DNA of 64,000 bases, taken from the NCBI GenBank assembly GCA_947488435.1, contig CANKZG010000001.1, positions 1,790,308-1,854,307 on the forward strand, in the 5' to 3' direction. The notes beneath the pieces are model-generated. The model made no database searches and was not told the DNA's origin. It saw only the letters and a program-made list of their open reading frames with translations. This DNA is from an uncultured Flavobacteriaceae bacterium. Lineage in GTDB: Bacteria; Bacteroidota; Bacteroidia; Flavobacteriales; Flavobacteriaceae. Position 1 is the first letter of the stretch. Every line of letters starts with the position of its first letter. The position numbers and the translations under genes are program-made. Positions 1-8,991 of the stretch are shown piece after piece.

Positions 1-1092
1 AAAAAGAAAAATTATTTTGAGGACGAATTGGACGCATTATTATCCAGTACTTCGGACAAAACCCAAAGAATGCAAATTGTTTTAGACTTTGTAAAAGAAA
101 AAGTAAAATGGAACTCTTCTCGTGGAGTAAGTTGTGCGGAAGGAGTTAAGAAGGCCTTTAAGAATAAATCTGGGAATAGTGGAGATATGAACCTTATGTT
201 GGTTGCGATGTTAGAACATGCTGGTATTAAAGCCTATCCTGTAATAACAAGTACAAGAGATAACGGAATTCCTTTATTTCCAACACTTCAAGGGTTTAAT
301 TATGTAGTAGCCGCAGCTAAGATAAACGAGAACTATATCCTGTTAGATGCTACAGATCCCTATAGTATGCCTGATGTGCTTCCGGTACGAACGCTCAATT
401 GGTTCGGTAGGATGATATCCGAAAATGGAAACTCTACCTCTATAGACCTTATGCCAAAGCATAAAGCAGAAGAACTTACAATGATGAATGTGGTCATAAA
501 TACCGACGGATCTATCGATGGAAAACTTAGACAACGCTATACAAATCATTATGCGATGAACTTTCGGTCAAAGTATAACGAAACCACAGAGGATAGTTTT
601 TTAGAGACAATGGAAAAGGAAAATAGTGATATTGAAATATCGAACTATGTGCTTAAAGATAACGAGGATGTTTCCAAACCAATTACCCAATCGTATGAAC
701 TCTTTAAAGAAGATATGATCGATGTGATCGGTGATAAACTATACTTTAATCCACTATTTCATATGGCGAGTAGCGAGAACCCCTTTAAAATTGATAAACG
801 CGAATACCCTGTAGATTTTGGATACCCTTGGCAAGACAAATACATGATTACCATTAAAATTCCGGAGGGCTACAAGGTAGAGTCTTTACCTCAAAGTACG
901 TTGGTTTCTTTGCCTGAAAATATGGGTACCTTTAGATACCAAATTCAAGAAAATGCAGGTGCTATCACCGTAAATGCCTTAATTGCTATTAATACTGCTG
1001 TTATAGCATCTACTCATTATGATTTTCTCAAAGAATTTTACAGTCAAATGGTAGAAAAAGAAACAGAAAAAGTAGTTTTGTCTAAAATTTAG
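1..1092 (+). CDS. Transglutaminase-like (DUF3857-type) protein, C-terminal part
   Basis: The frame is open from base 1, so the gene begins upstream and only its last 363 codons are here. The first third resembles a transglutaminase-like core: a WNSSRG stretch, then KSGNSGDMNLMLVAML, then GFNYVVAAAKI and NYILLDATD. The Cys that normally opens the core helix is Ser in the GNSGD motif, and the catalytic His position after GFN is Tyr; only the Asp-type position (DATD) remains. The rest resembles the beta-rich C-terminal part of DUF3857/transglutaminase envelope proteins of Bacteroidota. The protein is probably exported, but its N-terminus is not visible. A non-catalytic binding role is inferred. 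It ends 4 nt before the MazG-like gene and probably shares its transcript. Confidence 0.75.
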   Translation, partial: KKKNYFEDELDALLSSTSDKTQRMQIVLDFVKEKVKWNSSRGVSCAEGVKKAFKNKSGNSGDMNLMLVAMLEHAGIKAYPVITSTRDNGIPLFPTLQGFNYVVAAAKINENYILLDATDPYSMPDVLPVRTLNWFGRMISENGNSTSIDLMPKHKAEELTMMNVVINTDGSIDGKLRQRYTNHYAMNFRSKYNETTEDSFLETMEKENSDIEISNYVLKDNEDVSKPITQSYELFKEDMIDVIGDKLYFNPLFHMASSENPFKIDKREYPVDFGYPWQDKYMITIKIPEGYKVESLPQSTLVSLPENMGTFRYQIQENAGAITVNALIAINTAVIASTHYDFLKEFYSQMVEKETEKVVLSKI

Positions 1093-1096
1093 ACTC

Positions 1097-1423
1097 ATGC
1101 ATATAAAGAATGCTCAAGACGCCGTGGACCAATGGATTAAGGATCATGGCGTTCGTTATTTTAACGAACTAACGAATATGGCGCAACTTACGGAGGAGGT
1201 AGGTGAAGTAGCTCGTATTATAGCAAGACGCTATGGAGAACAGAGTGAAAAAGAGTCTGATAAGGACAAGGATTTGGGAGAAGAATTAGCTGATGTCCTT
1301 TTTGTGGTGCTGTGTTTGGCAAATCAAACTGGAATTAATTTACAAGAATCGTTTGATGCAAAACTGGCCTTAAAAACAAAGCGGGATCACGATCGACATC
1401 AAAACAACGAAAAATTGAAATAG
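1097..1423 (+). CDS. MazG-like nucleotide pyrophosphohydrolase
   Basis: A small all-alpha protein of 108 residues. It carries the metal-binding signature of the MazG/dUTPase-like superfamily: LTEEVGEVARII (EExxE) followed by GEELADVLFVVLCLA (ExxD). Enzymes of this family cleave NTPs, often non-canonical or dNTP substrates, to NMP and pyrophosphate in the cytosol as housecleaning. The length suits the single-domain MazG-like group rather than the two-domain E. coli MazG. The start lies 4 nt after the upstream stop. The exact substrate cannot be told from sequence. Confidence 0.85.
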   Translation: MHIKNAQDAVDQWIKDHGVRYFNELTNMAQLTEEVGEVARIIARRYGEQSEKESDKDKDLGEELADVLFVVLCLANQTGINLQESFDAKLALKTKRDHDRHQNNEKLK

Positions 1424-1427
1424 TACG

Positions 1428-1435
1428 TATATTTG
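1428..1435 (+). promoter_or_regulatory. Candidate -7 element upstream of aroA
   Basis: TATATTTG matches the Bacteroidota primary-sigma -7 consensus TAnnTTTG. No convincing TTG box lies 17-23 bp upstream, so only half the promoter is supported. It sits just after the MazG-like stop and about 60 bp before the aroA start. Confidence 0.45.
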
Positions 1436-1496
1436 TAGCTTATCTTTTAGCAGAAAACGTACTACTCCAAATTTTTTTGGATAAAATTAATCCAAC

Positions 1497-2726
1497 TTGA
1501 AATTAAGAACAACTAGTCCTCCAACGCTTCAGTTACAAGCAGATATTAAAATTACAGGCTCTAAAAGTGAGTCAAATAGACTCCTGCTGTTACAAGCATT
1601 GTACCCGAATATTAAAATTAAAAACCTTTCTAATTCTGATGATGCCCAGGTAATGCAGAAGGGGTTAAATACTTCACAAGGTATTGTGGATATTCATCAT
1701 GCGGGCACAGCAATGCGATTTTTAACTGCATATTTTGCAAGTCAGGAAGGAAAAACAATAACGCTTACGGGTTCAAAGCGCATGACGGAACGACCCATCA
1801 AGGTTTTGGTAGATGCTCTACGTCAACTGGGAGCTGAGATTGATTATGTGCAAAATGAAGGATATCCGCCACTTCGCATAAAAGGACGCAAGTTGGTAAA
1901 AAAGCAGGTGAGTTTACCTGCAAATATTAGCAGTCAATATATCTCTGCGCTTTTGCTAATTGCACCGCATTTAGAGGAAGGACTCAGTTTAGAACTGGTA
2001 GGAGAAATAACATCGGTGCCCTATATTAAAATGACATTAGCGCTGTTGACGCAATTGGGTATTACCAATAGTTTTCTAGGGAATTCTATTCGAATAGAAC
2101 CAAAAACAAAGATTGCTACCCGAACGATGACCGTAGAATCTGATTGGAGTTCAGCTTCTTATTTTTATAGTATTACAGCATTGTGCAAAATCGGTACAAG
2201 CCTTAGAATTAGTGCATATAAAGCAGATAGTCTTCAAGGAGATAGTGTTTTAGTTAAAATATATGAAGCCTTTGGAGTTAAAACCACCTTTGAAGGAAAC
2301 ACGGTGCTTTTAGAAAAAGTTTCTGAGGCAGAACATGGAATTTCTATCGATCTTAGAAATGCGCCTGACATTGCGCAAACGATAGCAGTAAGTTGTTTTG
2401 GTTTAGGAATGTCATGTTATCTTTCAGGATTGCACACGCTTAAGATAAAAGAAACCGATCGTCTGGAAGCTTTGAAGGAAGAGCTTTCTAAATTAGGAGC
2501 TACCATTGCGGTAACAAATAGTACGCTAAAATTAGAAGCAACGGATACCATTAAAAAAGATATTACCATTGCCACGTATAACGATCACCGAATGGCAATG
2601 GCCTTTGCTCCGTTAGGGCTAAAAACATCCGTTATTATTGATGATGCCGAGGTGGTTAGCAAGTCTTATCCAGATTTTTGGAATGATCTAAAAAGTCTGG
2701 AATTTCATGTTGAAGAGCACTTCTAA
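1497..2726 (+). CDS. aroA: 3-phosphoshikimate 1-carboxyvinyltransferase (EPSP synthase)
   Basis: Transfers enolpyruvate from PEP to shikimate-3-phosphate, the sixth step of aromatic amino-acid synthesis. At 409 residues it is close to the usual ~430. Visible motifs are the N-terminal ITGSKSESNRLLLLQA loop that binds both substrates, HAGTAMRFLTAYF, a Thr-Glu-Arg-Pro motif (TERPIKVL), KETDRLEALKEEL and the C-terminal YNDHRMAMAFAPLGL. A TTG start is chosen because it gives the expected short N-terminus before the GSKS loop and no in-frame ATG is nearby. The start is immediately preceded by a potential hairpin (1477-1495). The gene is separate from other aromatic-pathway genes here. Confidence 0.95.
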   Translation: MKLRTTSPPTLQLQADIKITGSKSESNRLLLLQALYPNIKIKNLSNSDDAQVMQKGLNTSQGIVDIHHAGTAMRFLTAYFASQEGKTITLTGSKRMTERPIKVLVDALRQLGAEIDYVQNEGYPPLRIKGRKLVKKQVSLPANISSQYISALLLIAPHLEEGLSLELVGEITSVPYIKMTLALLTQLGITNSFLGNSIRIEPKTKIATRTMTVESDWSSASYFYSITALCKIGTSLRISAYKADSLQGDSVLVKIYEAFGVKTTFEGNTVLLEKVSEAEHGISIDLRNAPDIAQTIAVSCFGLGMSCYLSGLHTLKIKETDRLEALKEELSKLGATIAVTNSTLKLEATDTIKKDITIATYNDHRMAMAFAPLGLKTSVIIDDAEVVSKSYPDFWNDLKSLEFHVEEHF

Positions 2727-2746
2727 TTATTTAATGTGGCTTTTAC

Positions 2747-2778
2747 TTGACATCCCCTAGTTGAGGATCGTATATTTG
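2747..2778 (+). promoter_or_regulatory. Bacteroidota-type promoter of queA
   Basis: TTG at 2747-2749, a 21-bp spacer, then TATATTTG at 2771-2778, matching the TTG/TAnnTTTG consensus. The predicted start falls near 2782. A short stem (AGCC 2780-2783 with GGCT 2792-2795) would form at the extreme 5' end of the transcript. Confidence 0.7.
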
Positions 2779-2811
2779 CAGCCGCAAAAATGGCTAACAA
2801 AAACTATCTAA

Positions 2812-3861
2812 ATGAAATTATCACATTTTAATTTTGAACTTTCTAAGGACTTATTAGCAGAATATCCTGCAGAAAATAGAGATGAGTCTAAATTAATGGT
2901 TATCCATCGCGAAACTGGAAAAATAGAGCATAAAATGTTTAAGGACGTTATCAACTATTTTGACGAGAGCGATGTAATGGTATTGAACAATACCAAAGTA
3001 TTTCCTGCCAGATTATATGGAAATAAGGAAAAAACTGGTGCTAGGATAGAAGTGTTTTTGCTGCGAGAACTTAATGAAGAACAGCGACTTTGGGATGTTT
3101 TAGTAGACCCTGCCAGAAAAATTAGAATTGGAAATAAACTGTATTTTGGTGATGACGAAAATTTGGTGGCTGAAGTTATTGATAATACGACGTCTCGGGG
3201 AAGAACACTACGGTTCTTATACGATGGCTCCTATACCGATTTTAGAAGAAAACTAAGAGATTTAGGAGAAACTCCTTTACCTAAGTATATTAAGCGCGCT
3301 GTGGAACCTGAAGATGAAGATCGTTATCAAACAATATATGCAAAATATGAAGGTGCGGTGGCGGCTCCTACGGCTGGACTCCATTTTTCGAAGCATTTAT
3401 TAAAACGTTTAGAAATTAAAGGTGTTGATTTTGCCGAAGTAACGTTACATGTTGGTCTAGGAACGTTTAATCCAGTAGAGGTAGAAGATCTTTCCAAACA
3501 TAAAATGGATAGTGAAGAGTTGGTTATTGATGAAAAAGCAACAGAAATTGTAAACAATGCAAAAGCAAACAAACGTAAAATTTGTGCGGTAGGTACTACT
3601 GCAATGCGAGCTTTAGAAAGCGCTGTGTCTTCAGAAAGAACATTAAATACGTTTGACGGTTGGACTAATAAATTTATTTTTCCTCCTTATGACTTTAGTA
3701 TTGCCAATTGCATGATTACCAATTTCCATTTACCAAAATCTACATTGTTGATGATGGTTTCGGCATTTATTGGTCATGACTTGATGAAAAAGGCCTATAA
3801 AGAAGCGATTTTAGAACAATATAAGTTTTACTCTTACGGTGATGCTATGCTAATCATATAA
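2812..3861 (+). CDS. queA: S-adenosylmethionine:tRNA ribosyltransferase-isomerase
   Basis: Adds the ribosyl part of SAM to 7-aminomethyl-7-deazaguanine at position 34 of tRNAs for Asp, Asn, His and Tyr, giving epoxyqueuosine. The 349-residue length is typical. Supporting motifs are the N-terminal [36 protein letters not shown], the [20 protein letters not shown] stretch, [12 protein letters not shown] and the C-terminal [17 protein letters not shown]. It has its own promoter and is closed by a terminator, so it is probably monocistronic. No preQ1 aptamer was recognised in its short leader. Confidence 0.96.
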   Translation: MKLSHFNFELSKDLLAEYPAENRDESKLMVIHRETGKIEHKMFKDVINYFDESDVMVLNNTKVFPARLYGNKEKTGARIEVFLLRELNEEQRLWDVLVDPARKIRIGNKLYFGDDENLVAEVIDNTTSRGRTLRFLYDGSYTDFRRKLRDLGETPLPKYIKRAVEPEDEDRYQTIYAKYEGAVAAPTAGLHFSKHLLKRLEIKGVDFAEVTLHVGLGTFNPVEVEDLSKHKMDSEELVIDEKATEIVNNAKANKRKICAVGTTAMRALESAVSSERTLNTFDGWTNKFIFPPYDFSIANCMITNFHLPKSTLLMMVSAFIGHDLMKKAYKEAILEQYKFYSYGDAMLII

Positions 3862-3880
3862 TTGTAATCAAATACCTTTT

Positions 3881-3932
3881 AGGTCCTGTCTTTCCTTGAA
3901 ATTGCTTCATAGGTTGGACAGGACTTTTTTTT
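3881..3932 (+). terminator. Rho-independent terminator after queA
   Basis: AGGTCCTGTC (3881-3890) pairs with GACAGGACTT (3917-3926, one G-U pair) around a 26-nt loop and runs into a T tract (3925-3932). It lies between queA and rlmN. Confidence 0.8.
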
Positions 3933-3956
3933 ACAGGAATAACTATCTTTAAACGC

Positions 3957-5003
3957 ATGGAAATAAAGAAGAAGGATGTACGGGCGTTAACCAAGGAGCA
4001 GCTTAGAGATTTTTTTAAGAAACAAGGCGATCAATCTTTTAGGGGAAACCAGGTGTATGAGTGGTTATGGCAAAAAGCTGCACATTCTTTTGATGCTATG
4101 ACTAACCTTTCCAAGAAGACCCGGGAAATGTTGGAAGCAAACTTTGTTATTAATCATATTCAAGTAGATCAATTACAACGTAGTACTGATGGAACTATTA
4201 AAAATGCGGTCAGATTGCATGATGGATTAATTGTAGAGTCTGTACTTATTCCTACCGATACTCGAACAACAGCCTGCGTTTCGAGTCAGGTTGGTTGCAG
4301 TTTGGACTGTAAGTTTTGTGCTACAGCACGATTAAAACGAATGCGTAACTTAAATCCTGATGAAATATACGATCAGGTGGTTGCTATAGATAATGAAAGT
4401 AGATTGTATTACGATCGCCCTTTAAGCAACATTGTATTTATGGGAATGGGTGAGCCCTTAATGAATTATAACAATGTACTCAAAGCCATCGAAAAAATAA
4501 CCGCGAAAGAGGGTTTAGGAATGTCACCAAAACGAATAACGGTTTCTACTTCTGGTGTCCCCAAAATCATTCGCAAAATGGCGGATGAAGGAGTAAAGTT
4601 TAAGTTAGCAGTTTCGTTGCATTCTGCTATCGATGAGGTACGGACAAATATTATGCCCTTTAATGCTACATTCACCCTTAAAGATTTAAGAGAATCACTT
4701 CAATATTGGTATCAAAAAACAAAAAGTAGAATTACCTATGAGTATGTGGTATGGGATGGAATTAATGATACTCAAAAAGACATTGATGCACTTATTAAAT
4801 TTTGCAAATTTGCACCGGCAAAAGTAAATCTGATCGAATACAACCCTATTGATGAAGGAGTATTCCAACAAGCTTCAGATACCGCAATTACAACTTATGT
4901 AAACAGCTTGCAAAAGCACGGTATTACGGTAACGGTGCGGAGATCAAGAGGTAAAGATATTGATGCCGCTTGTGGACAATTGGCTAATAAAAGCGGTGCT
5001 TAA
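3957..5003 (+). CDS. rlmN: Dual-specificity 23S rRNA A2503 / tRNA A37 C2-methyltransferase
   Basis: A radical-SAM enzyme that makes 2-methyladenosine in 23S rRNA at A2503 and in some tRNAs. The cluster-binding Cys motif is visible as GCSLDCKFCATA (C114, C118, C121), followed by VFMGMGEPLMNY, which is characteristic of RlmN/Cfr. The C-terminal catalytic Cys is C339 in DIDAACGQLANK. The N-terminal region (KEQLRDFFKKQGDQSFRGNQ) matches the RlmN accessory domain, which together with length 348 favours RlmN over Cfr. It starts 24 nt after the queA terminator. Confidence 0.96.
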   Translation: MEIKKKDVRALTKEQLRDFFKKQGDQSFRGNQVYEWLWQKAAHSFDAMTNLSKKTREMLEANFVINHIQVDQLQRSTDGTIKNAVRLHDGLIVESVLIPTDTRTTACVSSQVGCSLDCKFCATARLKRMRNLNPDEIYDQVVAIDNESRLYYDRPLSNIVFMGMGEPLMNYNNVLKAIEKITAKEGLGMSPKRITVSTSGVPKIIRKMADEGVKFKLAVSLHSAIDEVRTNIMPFNATFTLKDLRESLQYWYQKTKSRITYEYVVWDGINDTQKDIDALIKFCKFAPAKVNLIEYNPIDEGVFQQASDTAITTYVNSLQKHGITVTVRRSRGKDIDAACGQLANKSGA

Positions 5004-5129
5004 ATAAGTCGCTTAATCTACAATCATCGCGTTTTTAGGAACCTTCACCAAATTTCATACGTAAGCCATATTATTTTGATTAATTTTACGGAATCGAAAA
5101 ACGCAGCTGATTAATTTGTTGTATTACTG

Positions 5130-6107
5130 GTGAAAATAGTAGCAGAGATAAAAGAACCCATTGCAGAAGAAATGGAGCTTTTTGAAAAAAAGTTCCATGA
5201 CGCCATGCTTTCTAAAGTTGCGCTATTAAACAGAATTACTTTCTACATTGTAAATCGAAAAGGGAAGCAAATGCGACCCATGTTTATTTTCTTGGCCGCC
5301 AAAATTGTTACAAACGGTACGGTAAATGAACGCACTTATCGTGGGGCCTCCATGATCGAATTAATCCATACCGCTTCTTTGGTACATGACGATGTTGTGG
5401 ATGAAAGTTATAAACGACGTGGCTTTTTTTCAATTAATGCCTTATGGAAAAATAAGATTGCAGTTTTAGTTGGAGATTTTATGTTTTCGAAAAGTTTGCT
5501 ACTCTCTGTTGAATATGAAGACTATGACTTGCTGAATATCGTTTCATCAGCGATTAAAGAGATGAGTGAGGGAGAGTTAATGCAATTGGAAAAGGCGAGA
5601 CGACTGGATATTACGGAGGAAATCTATTACGACATTATCCGTCAAAAAACAGCAACACTGATTGCCGCATGTTGCGCTATTGGAGCTGGTTCGGTAGTTA
5701 AAGACACTGCGGAAGTTGAACGATTTCGAAAGTTTGGAGAACTTATAGGGATGGCATTTCAGATAAAAGATGATTTGTTTGATTATGGTGATGAAAAAAT
5801 AGGGAAACCTACTGGGATCGATATAAAAGAACAAAAGATGACCTTACCTCTTATTCATGTACTTAACAATTGTTCTTCATCCGATAAACGTTGGTTGATT
5901 AATTCGATAAAAAATCATAACCGGAATAAAAAACGTGTAAAAGAAGTAATCGCCTTTGTGAAAGATAATGAAGGCCTTTTATATGCAGAAGCAAAAATGC
6001 AGCAATATAAAAAGGAAGCGCTAGACTTGCTAAGACACTATCCGGATTCTATTTATAAAGATTCACTGATCTTAATGGTGAATTATGTAGTAAATCGAAA
6101 AAAGTAA
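5130..6107 (+). CDS. Polyprenyl (octaprenyl-type) diphosphate synthase
   Basis: A trans-isoprenyl diphosphate synthase of 325 residues that condenses IPP onto an allylic diphosphate. The first Asp-rich motif is DDVVDE (residues 87-92), preceded by KGKQMRPMFIFLAA and followed by RRG; the second is FQIKDDLFDYGDE, with GKPTGID after it. In flavobacteria such enzymes usually make the menaquinone side chain. The GTG start at 5130 gives the expected length. The product chain length cannot be set from the motifs alone, so ispB/hepT-type naming is withheld. Confidence 0.9.
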   Translation: MKIVAEIKEPIAEEMELFEKKFHDAMLSKVALLNRITFYIVNRKGKQMRPMFIFLAAKIVTNGTVNERTYRGASMIELIHTASLVHDDVVDESYKRRGFFSINALWKNKIAVLVGDFMFSKSLLLSVEYEDYDLLNIVSSAIKEMSEGELMQLEKARRLDITEEIYYDIIRQKTATLIAACCAIGAGSVVKDTAEVERFRKFGELIGMAFQIKDDLFDYGDEKIGKPTGIDIKEQKMTLPLIHVLNNCSSSDKRWLINSIKNHNRNKKRVKEVIAFVKDNEGLLYAEAKMQQYKKEALDLLRHYPDSIYKDSLILMVNYVVNRKK

Positions 6108-6216
6108 GTAACTGATAATCATAAACTTAAGATTATTTATCAAAAAAAACACCTACCCGAGACAACGTTTTTGGTATCTGAATCGTCTATCTTTATAGAG
6201 AACAATAACAAAACTT

Positions 6217-6774
6217 GTGAAAATCATTTCGATTTATACAAATCAAAAGCTGCTCATCAAAAAAGCTAAAACTGGGAATCGCGAAGCTCAGAAATGGCTT
6301 TATGATAAACATGCACCACGAATGTTAAGCGTTTGTAGGCAATACATTAAGGATGTGCATTTTGCAGAAGATGTAATGATTAAAGGTTTTTTGAAAGTGT
6401 TTTTGCATTTGCACACTTTTAAAAGTGAAGGAAGTTTTGAAGGTTGGATAAGACGAATAATGGTTCGAGAATGTATCACGGAATTACGAAAACAAAGGCG
6501 CATTGTTTTTGATGATACCATTTTTGAAACCTGTGAGATGTCACAAGTTTCGATGGATTCTGAACTGGATGTAGCCTATATACAAGTGCTAATAGACGAT
6601 TTGCCTGAAGGTTATAAGACTGTATTTGTTTTGTATGCAATTGAAGGTTATAAACATACGGAAATTGCCGAAATGTTGGAAATTTCGGTAAATACATCAA
6701 AATCACAACTCTTTAAAGCTCGGAGGATGTTGCAAGAAAAGTTGCGACAACAAGAAGCATCCGAACAAGCTTAG
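6217..6774 (+). CDS. ECF-type RNA polymerase sigma factor
   Basis: A 185-residue sigma-70 family protein with only regions 2 and 4. Region 2 spans about 30-95 (RMLSVCRQYIKDVHFAEDVM, then SFEGWIRRIMVRECITELRKQ). Region 4 is near the C-terminus, with the helix-turn-helix YKHTEIAEMLEISVNTSKSQ. The GTG start is chosen because it sits directly before a Lys-rich N-terminus of normal length. It is followed 7 nt later by a membrane protein gene, an arrangement common for sigma/anti-sigma pairs. The target regulon is unknown. Confidence 0.9.
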   Translation: MKIISIYTNQKLLIKKAKTGNREAQKWLYDKHAPRMLSVCRQYIKDVHFAEDVMIKGFLKVFLHLHTFKSEGSFEGWIRRIMVRECITELRKQRRIVFDDTIFETCEMSQVSMDSELDVAYIQVLIDDLPEGYKTVFVLYAIEGYKHTEIAEMLEISVNTSKSQLFKARRMLQEKLRQQEASEQA

Positions 6775-6781
6775 GGCGTAA

Positions 6782-7582
6782 ATGAAAATTAATAATATGG
6801 CACCGCTAAAATTTGAAGAGCATAGTAGACATAAATTAGATCAACGTAAAATTGATCCCTCTCCGGAGGGATGGGAGCGGTTAAGTGCGCAATTATCAGC
6901 AAACGAAAAATCAAAAAAAAGAGGTTTTGTTTGGTATGGTGTGGCGGCTGCTTTTATTGGGATACTTGTGTTGTCTATTCTTCAAACGAAACCTGAAGAA
7001 TGGCAGTTTGACGATCCAAATGCTAGTGTGGAAATACCTGTAAATACCGAAATTGAAAACCAGCAAAACTCAAAAACTTTACGTAATGATGTGCACATCG
7101 GAAATGAGGTTACCAATGCTAATGTAACACTTCAAGATACTGATACACCTAAGAGTGCAGTTGCAATAGAAACAATTGATGCTAAAGAGGAAGTTTTGGA
7201 TCATACGATGATTCAGGAAACACCAATACAAGCTGTGGTTGAGAACAATACAATGCTTGAAGATAAGATCATTGAAATTGAAATGACGAAACAAACGGAA
7301 AAGATCATTCAGGAAAAAATCACTGAAGTTCTCGCAGAGGTTAGCCTGTTAGAAGAAGGGAATGCATTAGCAACCGATATGGAAGTAGATTCGCTGTTGC
7401 GAAGTGCGCAACGTGAAATTTTAGCAAGTACAATCTTCAATGAAGATCAATCGGTAGATGCATCAGCACTTCTTTTAGAGGCAGAAAGAGAATTGGATCG
7501 TTCCTTTAGAGATCAAATTTTTGAAGCCCTTAAAAGCGGATATTTCAAAGCAAAGACTGCAGTGGCAAATCGAAATAATTAA
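6782..7582 (+). CDS. Single-pass membrane protein next to sigma factor, possible anti-sigma
   Basis: A 266-residue protein not recognised by family. A hydrophilic N-terminus (1-48, with RKIDPSPEGWERLSAQL) precedes Lys/Arg residues and one membrane helix at about 49-67, which suggests N-terminus inside. The remaining ~200 residues are rich in Glu, Thr and Ile and probably periplasmic, ending in a helical stretch with SLLRSAQREILA and SALLLEAERELDR. No HxxxCxxC zinc anti-sigma motif is present. Its place directly after an ECF sigma gene makes a regulatory, anti-sigma-like role a reasonable inference but not proven. A second start at residue 6 is possible. Confidence 0.6.
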   Translation: MKINNMAPLKFEEHSRHKLDQRKIDPSPEGWERLSAQLSANEKSKKRGFVWYGVAAAFIGILVLSILQTKPEEWQFDDPNASVEIPVNTEIENQQNSKTLRNDVHIGNEVTNANVTLQDTDTPKSAVAIETIDAKEEVLDHTMIQETPIQAVVENNTMLEDKIIEIEMTKQTEKIIQEKITEVLAEVSLLEEGNALATDMEVDSLLRSAQREILASTIFNEDQSVDASALLLEAERELDRSFRDQIFEALKSGYFKAKTAVANRNN

Positions 7583-7703
7583 GAAACACTTTTAGCAACC
7601 TTTAAACTAAAAAAAACACTCCTTTTAATGAAGAGGAGGAGGAAGGAGTTTATTCATCAATCATTAACCGCTATCACTACGATAGTACCAATCAAAGAAA
7701 AAT

Positions 7704-8774
7704 ATGAGAATTTTAAGTTATTATGTAATAGCCTTTTTGATGTTGTTAATTAGTCAGCACTTATGTGGGCAAGAAGCGTATACAAAGAAGATTGAAGCGC
7801 TTAAAGAACAAAAACAAAAGATTACCGTTCAGGAGAAAGACGCGTTAAAAGTGGAAATAGAAGACATTAATAAACGCCTAAAAAATAATGAAATCACTAA
7901 AGTTGAAGCACAGCAGTTAAAAGAAGCTGCTGCAAAAAAAAGAGCGCTTAATATCGAAAATAGAATTGCGATTGTGGATAACGAAATTGCCCTTTTAGAA
8001 CGGAACAATGGAAGAACATTAGCATTAGTGGAAAATGATTCGCTGGATGATGATAAGTGGTGGTGGGGGATTGATTTTAATGGGAAACCCAAAGTTTTCT
8101 TTAAGCGCAACGGTTGGGAAAGAAGAATTCGATACGATCGAAGAACATATTCTGAATTTGTAATCGCTGTAGGATTAAACAATGCAATTATTGAAGGAGA
8201 ACCTTTAGATGACTCTCCATATAGTATAGGAGGTAGTCGTTTTTTTGAATTTGGATGGGAATGGAGAACAAGGGTATTTAAGCATACCAATTTTATGCGT
8301 TTTCATTATGGTTTTTCCTTTCAATTCAATGGTTTAGTGCCAGCAGATAATCAAATATTTGTGATAGAAGGCGATCAGACAGTTCTTCAGGATTTTGAAT
8401 TCGATTTACGTAAATCTAAGTTGCGTGTTGATAATCTTGTATTTCCAGTTCATTTAGAGTTTGGACCTTCCAGAGTTCGGGAAACGGAACATAGCATTCG
8501 ATATTCTATACGCGATCAATTTCGTTTCGGCATAGGTGGATATGGAGGGTTTAATTTGGGAACTCGTCAAAAATTGAAATTTAGTCGAGATGGAGAACGC
8601 GTTAAGCAAAAAGAGAAACGAAGTTTTAATACAACCGATCTAATTTATGGATTAAGCGCATATATAGGCGTAGATGGCATATTGCTATATGCAAGGTATG
8701 ATTTAAACCCACTGTTTAGAAATGCTATTGTTGAACAACGAAATATTGCTTTGGGCCTTCGGTTTGATCTCTAA
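7704..8774 (+). CDS. Secreted coiled-coil and outer-membrane beta-barrel protein, unknown function
   Basis: The 356-residue product opens with a signal peptide (ILSYYVIAFLMLLISQHLCG, cleavage near residue 22). Residues ~25-110 form a charged, heptad-like coiled coil (KIEALKEQKQKITVQEKDAL and on). After a DDDKWWWGIDF motif, the remainder is made of alternating beta strands rich in aromatic and Arg residues and ends in ALGLRFDL, as in outer-membrane barrels. It follows the sigma factor and membrane protein by 121 nt and may be part of the same module or its target. Function is not recognised. Confidence 0.6.
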   Translation: MRILSYYVIAFLMLLISQHLCGQEAYTKKIEALKEQKQKITVQEKDALKVEIEDINKRLKNNEITKVEAQQLKEAAAKKRALNIENRIAIVDNEIALLERNNGRTLALVENDSLDDDKWWWGIDFNGKPKVFFKRNGWERRIRYDRRTYSEFVIAVGLNNAIIEGEPLDDSPYSIGGSRFFEFGWEWRTRVFKHTNFMRFHYGFSFQFNGLVPADNQIFVIEGDQTVLQDFEFDLRKSKLRVDNLVFPVHLEFGPSRVRETEHSIRYSIRDQFRFGIGGYGGFNLGTRQKLKFSRDGERVKQKEKRSFNTTDLIYGLSAYIGVDGILLYARYDLNPLFRNAIVEQRNIALGLRFDL

Positions 8775-8816
8775 ATAATTGAATGTTATAGGAGAACAAT
8801 AACCATAACCAACTCT

Positions 8817-8852
8817 AAAAAGCACCTACAAGAAATTGTTAGGTGCTTTTTT
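8817..8852 (+). terminator. Terminator after the sigma/membrane/barrel module
   Basis: AAAAAGCACCTA (8817-8828) pairs with TAGGTGCTTTTT (8840-8851) around an 11-nt loop, with flanking A and T tracts. It closes the 6217-8774 module before dnaG and could also work on the opposite strand. Confidence 0.85.
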
Positions 8853-8905
8853 GTTTGGAAGCATATTGTAAGGATATTATTAAGTGCATCAGTATACACT
8901 AACTA

Positions 8906-8933
8906 TTGTTAAAATGGATAATGCGTATATTTA
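8906..8933 (+). promoter_or_regulatory. Candidate promoter of dnaG
   Basis: TTG at 8906-8908, 17-bp spacer, TATATTTA at 8926-8933 (last base differs from TAnnTTTG). It lies ~58 bp upstream of the dnaG start and downstream of the terminator. Confidence 0.45.
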
Positions 8934-8991
8934 GATTTTACTTGGTATACAGACCTATTTTATTAACTTTAACCCCTTTCAAATTTAAATT

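Noticed and set aside
2779-2811. Possible preQ1 riboswitch in the queA leader
   Set aside because: The leader is only about 30 nt and lacks the preQ1 aptamer pattern; queA uses SAM and preQ1 but no switch is visible.
7829-8290. 153-codon reading frame on the minus strand
   Set aside because: Antisense to the signal-peptide/barrel gene, low-complexity Ser/Leu composition, no motif.
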